Source of the DNA: an uncultured Gemmatimonadota bacterium
GTDB taxonomy: Bacteria; Gemmatimonadota; Gemmatimonadetes; Gemmatimonadales; GWC2-71-9
DNA length: 10,836 bases
Assembly: GCA_946480845.1 (NCBI GenBank)
Contig: CAMLLJ010000088.1
Location: forward strand, 1-10,836
Reading direction: 5' to 3'
Position 1 is the stretch's first letter. Every line of letters starts with the position of its first letter. Shown in pieces: positions 6,252-10,836 of this stretch. The position numbers and the translations under genes are program-made. Under the pieces are notes generated by a model that was not told the DNA's origin, did no database searches, and saw only the letters and a list, made by a program, of their open reading frames with translations.

Positions 6252-8481
6252 CCCCGGGCCACCAGTTCCAGCGGCCGGCGAGCTGCATGAAGGCGGGGAC
6301 CAGCACCATCCGGATGATCGTCGCATCGAGGAGGACCGCGACCGCGAGGCCGAAGCCGAGGAACTGCATCACGAGCACCCGCGCGAAGGCGAAGACCCCG
6401 AAGACCAGGATCATGATCAGCGCCGCGGAGGTGATCACGCTCGCCGTGGCGGCCACCCCCTCCATCGTCGCCTCGTCGTTCCGGCCGGTGCGGTCGTAGG
6501 CCTCCTTGATCCGGCTCAGCAGAAAGACCTCGTAGTCCATGCTCAGCCCGAACACCACCGCGAAGACCAGCACCGGCACCACGACGAAGATCGCCGAGGT
6601 CGGGCCGTCGAGTCCCAGCAGCTCGGCGCCCACGCCGTACTGGAACACCAGCACGATGAGCCCGAAGGTGGCGCTCACCGAGAGACTGTTCATGATGATC
6701 GCCTTGATCGGCACCAGCACCGACCTGAACGCGATCGCCAGCATGATGCCGGTGGCGGCGAGGATGAGCACCACGAGCAGCGGGAAGCGGTCGAGCAGCT
6801 CGGTCTGGAAGTCGAGCGCGGCGGCGGAGTAGCCGCCGACGAGCATGCGCGCCTCGCGGAGCTGCCGGGGCGGTGCGGCACCCAGCTCGCGCACCCGGTG
6901 CACCAGCTCCATCGCGGTCGTCTGCGACGTGGTGTCGGCCGGGATCACGTCGATCAGGGTGACCCGCTCGTCCTGGCTCAGGTAGGCGTCCACGAAATCG
7001 CCGTACTGCGCGCGCACGCTGTCGAGCTCGCCGTAGAAGGTCGAGAGCTCGAGCAGCGAGGCGCCGGGCCGGATCCCGGCGAGGCTCCGCACTTCTCGGA
7101 CGCGCGGGTCGGCGCGGATCGAGTCGCCCAGCGCGCGGATGCCGCGGAGCGAGGTGGCGGAGACGGCGCTCGCCCCCTCGGGCAGCTCGATCACCATGCG
7201 GATCGGCTGGATGTACCCGGCGACACCCATCCGCTCGAGCGCAGCCACGCCGCGGCCCGCCTCGGTGGCCTTGGGCCACCAGTTGTGCGCCGGGAGCCCG
7301 ATGCGGATCAGGAAGAGCGGCGCCGTGAGGATCGCGATCCCCAGCCCGCCCAGCAGCAGCGCGCGGCGCGGGTGCCGCTGCAGCCCGCGGGCCCATTTCT
7401 CCCAGCCCTGGGGCGAGTGGTACCACGTGAGCCGGCGCGCGAGCCACCGGGGCCGGTCGATGTCGCGTCCGATGATGGCGAGCAGGGCGGGGAGGAGCGT
7501 GGTCGAGAGCAGCACCGCCACGGCCACCACCACGAGCCCGCCGATGCCCACGCTCTTCGTCTCCACCAGCGGCGTGAAGAGGAGCGCGCTGAAGCCGACC
7601 ACCACGGTGAGCCCCGACGTCACCACCGCGGCGCCGGCGGTGAGCATCGTGTTGACGGCCGCTTCCTGGCGGCGGACGCCCTTGCGCAGCTCCTCGCGGA
7701 ACCGGGTGACCACCAGCAGCGAGTAGTCGATCCCGACACCCAGGCCGATCATCGTCGTCATGTTGAGGACGAAGATGGACATCGGCGTCACCTCGGTGAG
7801 CAGTCCGATCACGGTGAGCGAGACGGCGATGGCGAGGATGCCGATGACCAGCGGCAGCACCGCCGCCACCAGCGCGCCGAAGGCGAGCACCAGGATCACC
7901 ATGGTGAGCGGCAGCAGGCGCGCTTCGCCCCGGGTGCTGTCCTCGGCGCTAACGGTGCGGATGTCGAGGTCGAGCGCCGAACGGCCGGTCACGTTGGCGG
8001 TGTAGCGGCCGGCGTCGTGGAATGTGCTGAGGGTGCCGTGCACGACGTCACGTACGGGCAGGACCAGCTGAGCGACGCTGTCGCTCTCGGCGGCGTCCAC
8101 CACCAGAATCAGGAAGGTCGAGCGGTGGTCCGCGCTGATGAGCGTCGAATCGCCGGTGGCGGGCCAGGAGATGACGGTGCGGATGTACGGCTGGGCGCCG
8201 AGCACGCTGGCCAGGCTGTCGAGCACCATCCGCGGGCGGCCCTCGTCGAGCCGGCCCGGCGCCTCGAGCGTCACGGCGAAGAAGTCGTTGATCGGGGCCG
8301 GGAACCGGGTCCGGAGGAGCTGCTCCGCGAGGCGCGCCTCGGTCGGGTGGTCGCTCCCGCCCCGGATGTTGAGCAGCTCGGGGGTGCGCCCCGCGCGCGA
8401 CAGCGCGAGCGCCCCCACCGCGGCCCACATCCACAGGACGGCCCAGCGCCAGCGGACCAGCGCGCGCGCGAAAGTGCCCAT
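6223..8481 (-). CDS. MMPL-family RND transporter
   Basis: A 752-residue inner-membrane protein with the two-fold RND layout: TM1 (about 12-30), an outer loop (about 35-185), a five-helix bundle (about 190-338), a cytoplasmic linker, TM7 (about 373-393), a second outer loop (about 395-565) and a second bundle (about 567-735). Both bundles carry the MMPL signature GxxxDY (G248-D252-Y253 and G645-D649-Y650); the aspartates are expected to relay protons. MMPL proteins move lipids or other hydrophobic compounds to the envelope; the cargo here is unknown. No periplasmic adaptor or outer-membrane channel gene is adjacent. The ATG at 8481 places the first helix where the family has it. A GGAGG (8500-8496) lies 14 nt upstream, rather far. 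Continuing the open frame upstream would run antisense through the protease gene and is rejected. The TAG stop sits inside the facing gene. Confidence 0.93.
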   Translation of the reverse strand: MGTFARALVRWRWAVLWMWAAVGALALSRAGRTPELLNIRGGSDHPTEARLAEQLLRTRFPAPINDFFAVTLEAPGRLDEGRPRMVLDSLASVLGAQPYIRTVISWPATGDSTLISADHRSTFLILVVDAAESDSVAQLVLPVRDVVHGTLSTFHDAGRYTANVTGRSALDLDIRTVSAEDSTRGEARLLPLTMVILVLAFGALVAAVLPLVIGILAIAVSLTVIGLLTEVTPMSIFVLNMTTMIGLGVGIDYSLLVVTRFREELRKGVRRQEAAVNTMLTAGAAVVTSGLTVVVGFSALLFTPLVETKSVGIGGLVVVAVAVLLSTTLLPALLAIIGRDIDRPRWLARRLTWYHSPQGWEKWARGLQRHPRRALLLGGLGIAILTAPLFLIRIGLPAHNWWPKATEAGRGVAALERMGVAGYIQPIRMVIELPEGASAVSATSLRGIRALGDSIRADPRVREVRSLAGIRPGASLLELSTFYGELDSVRAQYGDFVDAYLSQDERVTLIDVIPADTTSQTTAMELVHRVRELGAAPPRQLREARMLVGGYSAAALDFQTELLDRFPLLVVLILAATGIMLAIAFRSVLVPIKAIIMNSLSVSATFGLIVLVFQYGVGAELLGLDGPTSAIFVVVPVLVFAVVFGLSMDYEVFLLSRIKEAYDRTGRNDEATMEGVAATASVITSAALIMILVFGVFAFARVLVMQFLGFGLAVAVLLDATIIRMVLVPAFMQLAGRWNWWPGVRGPAEPAP

Positions 8482-8604
8482 CAGGTCTGGAATTGCCTCC
8501 GGAATCGTCGGGTGGGAGGTGGCCCGGCCGCGGTCGCGCAAGTCTAGACAGCCCGGGGCCCCCACGCTAGCGCCGGCGGCCCAACCCTTGCTAGTTATCG
8601 TGCC
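8482..8604. promoter_or_regulatory. Divergent control region between MMPL and protease genes
   Basis: This 123-bp stretch must hold the 5' signals of both divergent genes. A perfect 8-bp palindrome, GTCTAGAC (8542-8549), lies almost exactly midway and could be an operator, though 8 bp is short. On the plus strand AGTTAT (8593-8598) ends 6 nt before the ATG at 8605 and could be a -10 giving a leaderless mRNA; no Shine-Dalgarno is present there. On the minus strand, TAGACT (8546-8541) fits TAnnnT and would leave a leader of about 53 nt. No good -35 was found for either. Confidence 0.3.
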
Positions 8605-9399
8605 ATGCTGAAGCGCTCCATCCTGCCCCTCATCACGCTCGCGCTGGCCCTCCTCGTCCTGTTCGACAGGGTGAGCCACCTGCGCGAGCAGCAGGCCGCC
8701 GCCCCGGCCCTGGACACGGTCTCGGCCGAGCTGGTGACCAAGACGGCCGCCCGGGCCCTGGCCGACCCTGTTGCTCCGGCGCCAGATGTGGCGTCCACGC
8801 CAATGGTGGACCGGCTGGCCCGGCTCGCCGCGCGGCGGGAGCTGGCCCAGGCCGGCAACGGCGCCTATCTCGATTCCCTGCTTGCCACCACCGACTCCAT
8901 CGTGCGCCGCTGGCCGGACCGGGACGGGCTCCCGCTCAAGGTCATGATCGTCGAAGGCGGCGTCCCCGGCTACGATCCGCGGATGGCCGCCTTCGTGCGC
9001 CACGCGCTCCAGGCGTGGGAGCGCGCCGAGGCCGGCGTGCGGTTCATGGTGGTGACCGATTCGGCCGACGCCGACGTGGTGGTGCGCTGGATCGACCAGT
9101 TCGAATTCGATCGCGCCGGGCAGACCGACCTCACCTGGGACCGCCTGGGCCGGGTGCGGCACGCTGCCATCTCGCTCGCGATCCGCACGAACACCGGTCT
9201 CGAGCTGCCCGATCCGTCGCTGCTTGCCGTGGCCATCCACGAAACGGGCCACGCGATCGGGCTGCCGCATTCGGCCGACTCGGCCGACGTGATGTTTCCC
9301 GCCACCCGCGGCTCGTCGCTCTCGCCGCGCGACCGGAAGACGGCGCAGCTCCTCTACGGCCTGCCCACCGGTTCCGTGCGCGACTCGGTGCCGCCGTGA
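8605..9399 (+). CDS. Matrixin-like zinc metalloprotease, membrane-anchored
   Basis: A 264-residue predicted extracytoplasmic protease. The zinc site is complete: HETGHAIGLPH (212-222) gives H212, E213, H216 and H222 of HExxHxxGxxH, followed by the Met-turn VMFP (M230) and the terminal LSPRDRKTAQLLYG (239-252) common in matrixins. The domain begins around 110 (PLKVMIVEG) and contains the helix AAFVRHALQAWERAEAGVRF (128-147). Residues 5-20 are a hydrophobic segment after KR with no clear cleavage site, so it is probably a signal anchor; a variable stem of about 85 residues follows. There is no cysteine anywhere, so latency by a cysteine switch is excluded. It heads a probable three-gene operon and overlaps the next gene by 4 nt (GTGA). 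The start has no Shine-Dalgarno. Substrate unknown. Confidence 0.88.
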   Translation: MLKRSILPLITLALALLVLFDRVSHLREQQAAAPALDTVSAELVTKTAARALADPVAPAPDVASTPMVDRLARLAARRELAQAGNGAYLDSLLATTDSIVRRWPDRDGLPLKVMIVEGGVPGYDPRMAAFVRHALQAWERAEAGVRFMVVTDSADADVVVRWIDQFEFDRAGQTDLTWDRLGRVRHAAISLAIRTNTGLELPDPSLLAVAIHETGHAIGLPHSADSADVMFPATRGSSLSPRDRKTAQLLYGLPTGSVRDSVPP

Positions 9400-10628
9400 G
9401 GGCCGTCGCCGTCATCGCGCTCGCACTCCTCCTGACGGCGGCGTCCGCCTCCCTCCCGGTACCGCTCCGCGCCACCCCGACCGAAAACGACCGCGGCCCC
9501 GACTTCTCCGCGGTGGATGCCGCCGTGCGGGCCGGCATCCGCAAGGGGATCTATCCGGGCGCGGTCGTGGTCATCGGCAACAGCCGTGAGCTGCTCCACG
9601 CCGAGCGCTACGGGCACTTCACCTGGAGCGCGCGCTCGAACCGGCCGCGCAGCGACTCGACCCTCTGGGACCTCGCCTCGCTCACCAAGGTCATCGGCAC
9701 GACGGGCGCGGTCATGCGCCTCGTGGACGCGGGCCGGCTCGAGCTCGATGCGCCGGTGATGCGCTACGTCCCCGCCTTCGCGGGCGCCGGGCGCGAGCGC
9801 GTCACCGTCCGCATGCTGCTCAACCATACCAGCGGCCTCCGCGCCTACATCCCCTTCTTCCGCTCGGCCGGCACGCGCGAGGAAGCGGTGGCGCAGCTCC
9901 TCACCGACACGCTGGTCCGGACGCCGGGCCTGAGCGCCGTGTACAGCGACCTCAACGCGATCCTGCTCGGGCTGGTCATCGAGGGGGCCACGGGCGAGCC
10001 GTTCGACTCGGTCGTGACCCGCGAGGTGCTCGAGCCGCTGGGCATGCGGCAGACGCTCTTCCGTCCGCCCCCCACGCTCTGGCACCGCACGGCGCCCAAC
10101 GGGATCATCGGCCGGACGCCGGTGGTCGGCCTGGTGAACGACCGGAACGCGGTCGTCCTCGGCGGCGCGGCGGGGCACGCGGGCCTCTTCGGCACCGGGC
10201 GTGACCTGGCGCGCTACGCGCAGGCGTGGCTCCGCATGGGCCAGCTCGCCGACGGCGCCACCTGGGTCCGGCCCGAGACGATGCGCGAGTTCCTCATGAC
10301 CTCGCCCAACGCCGGCTCGCGCCTGCTGGGCTGGGACTCGCCCGACCCCAACTACGACAAGCCGACCTCGGTCTTCGGCCGCCTGCTGAGCCCGCTCGCC
10401 TTCGGGCATACCGGTTGGACCGGCACCGAGCTGTGGATCGATCCGGCTCGCGACCTCTTCGTGGTCTTCCTGACCAACCGGAGCTTCGATCCGCGCGCGC
10501 GCAACTCGATCGTGGCCCTGCGCGACGTGCGCGCGAGCGTGAGCGACGCGGCGGCGCGCGCGGTGCCGGCCGAAGGCTGCTTCGTGGCGGCAGCGCCCCC
10601 GCCGCCGGCGGTGACCCGCTCATGCTGA
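9396..10628 (+). CDS. Exported serine hydrolase, beta-lactamase fold (possibly AmiE-like)
   Basis: A 410-residue protein starting at a GTG that overlaps the preceding TGA. It begins MRAVAVIALALLLTAASA, a clean signal peptide with likely cleavage after ASA (16-18). The serine beta-lactamase/class C fold is shown by SLTK (S95, K98), YSD (Y183-D185) and HTG (338-340). The stretch VNDRNAVVLGGAAGHAGLFG (247-266) resembles the VHDxNA..GG.xGHAGLF signature of peptidoglycan-acting members such as B. subtilis AmiE (YbbE), an N-acetylmuramyl-L-alanine amidase. A role in wall turnover is therefore plausible but not shown; esterase or DD-peptidase activity are alternatives, and antibiotic resistance is not implied. 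The only two cysteines are C395 and the final C410, in a Pro/Ala-rich tail. The stop overlaps the next start by 7 nt. Starting in the longer open frame upstream would overlap the protease and lose the signal peptide. Confidence 0.88.
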   Translation: MRAVAVIALALLLTAASASLPVPLRATPTENDRGPDFSAVDAAVRAGIRKGIYPGAVVVIGNSRELLHAERYGHFTWSARSNRPRSDSTLWDLASLTKVIGTTGAVMRLVDAGRLELDAPVMRYVPAFAGAGRERVTVRMLLNHTSGLRAYIPFFRSAGTREEAVAQLLTDTLVRTPGLSAVYSDLNAILLGLVIEGATGEPFDSVVTREVLEPLGMRQTLFRPPPTLWHRTAPNGIIGRTPVVGLVNDRNAVVLGGAAGHAGLFGTGRDLARYAQAWLRMGQLADGATWVRPETMREFLMTSPNAGSRLLGWDSPDPNYDKPTSVFGRLLSPLAFGHTGWTGTELWIDPARDLFVVFLTNRSFDPRARNSIVALRDVRASVSDAAARAVPAEGCFVAAAPPPPAVTRSC

Positions 10629-10836
10629 CGCGCCCCGTGCTGCTCTACGACGGCAACTGCGGGTTCTGCATCCGCTGGGTGAACCGCATCCTCCACTGGG
10701 ACCGGCACCGGCGGATCCAGCTTGTCGCGGCGCAGCGACGGCATGAGGTGGAAGGCCTGCCGGCGCTCTCCGATGCGGCGCTCGACCGCGCCATGCACCT
10801 CGTGCTCCCCGACGGGCGGGTGGTGAGCGGCGGCGG
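10622..10836 (+). CDS. DCC1/DUF393 thiol-disulfide oxidoreductase-like protein (truncated by window edge)
   Basis: The first 71 residues are visible. VLLYDGNCGFCIRWVNRIL (6-24) is the diagnostic N-terminus of the DCC1/DUF393 family, with a thioredoxin-like CxxC (C13, C16) in the YDGxCxxC context. A conserved-type downstream segment (MHLVLPDGRVVSGG) follows before the edge. The family is annotated as predicted thiol-disulfide oxidoreductases; direct biochemical evidence is sparse. No signal peptide is present, so it should act in the cytoplasm or at the membrane face. The ATG lies within the end of the serine hydrolase gene (ATGCTGA), 7 nt shared, pointing to one operon with coupled translation. 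Confidence 0.85.
   Translation, partial: MLTRPVLLYDGNCGFCIRWVNRILHWDRHRRIQLVAAQRRHEVEGLPALSDAALDRAMHLVLPDGRVVSGG

Noticed and set aside
6898..8547. Long plus-strand open frame opposite the MMPL gene
   Set aside because: Compositional shadow; the translation is Arg/His/Glu-rich without motifs, while the minus strand encodes a complete MMPL protein.
8482..9270. N-terminal extension of the MMPL gene to 9270
   Set aside because: It would lie antisense over the protease gene and adds no recognisable sequence; the family start matches the ATG at 8481.
9015..9395. N-terminal extension of the serine hydrolase upstream of 9396
   Set aside because: It overlaps the protease gene in another frame and would bury a clear signal peptide.
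9396..10628. Antibiotic-resistance beta-lactamase
   Set aside because: SxxK, YxD and HTG define the fold only; the GHAGLF-type region and the context point to a wall or esterase-type hydrolase.

Overview
The window is uniformly GC-rich, gene-dense bacterial DNA. The best taxonomic clue is a GWxTD-domain protein. In my recollection this family is concentrated in Bacteroidota, Acidobacteriota and Gemmatimonadota. Together with the very high GC, a soluble-type Ser/Thr kinase and a matrixin-like protease, it makes a Gemmatimonadota-like organism the best guess. This is inference; no ribosomal gene is present to settle it. No rRNA, tRNA, CRISPR array, integrase, transposase or phage gene was seen, and the window looks chromosomal.

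Layout. (1) 1-1216, minus strand: a Ser/Thr protein kinase followed, with a GTGA start/stop overlap, by pyrE (orotate phosphoribosyltransferase), which runs off the left edge. (2) A 145-bp divergent intergenic region (1217-1361) with a plausible promoter for each side. (3) 1362-2720, plus: an exported, probably lipid-anchored GWxTD-domain protein. (4) 2719-2814: a large inverted repeat (32-bp perfect arms, 25-nt loop) that starts on the GWxTD stop codon and ends 21 nt before polA. (5) 2836-5676, plus: complete DNA polymerase I with all three enzymatic domains and an Ala-rich interdomain linker encoded by a 9-bp tandem repeat. (6) 5766-6251, plus: a small GYF_2-like protein with a C-terminal membrane helix. 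(7) 6223-8481, minus: an MMPL-family RND transporter whose 3' end overlaps the preceding gene tail-to-tail by 29 bp. (8) 8482-8604: divergent intergenic region. (9) 8605 to the right edge, plus: a tightly overlapping operon of a membrane-anchored matrixin-like zinc protease, an exported serine hydrolase of the beta-lactamase fold (possibly AmiE-like, acting on peptidoglycan) and a DCC1/DUF393 thiol oxidoreductase cut by the right edge.

How they fit. Most genes are core functions: pyrimidine synthesis, replication and repair, and envelope transport. The right-hand operon and the GWxTD protein look like cell-envelope functions. No obvious new multi-gene system is visible. The points most worth a second look are the inverted repeat, the repeat-encoded linker in PolA, the kinase-pyrE coupling, apparent leaderless starts at three genes, and the paired C-terminal cysteines of the serine hydrolase next to a thiol oxidoreductase gene.
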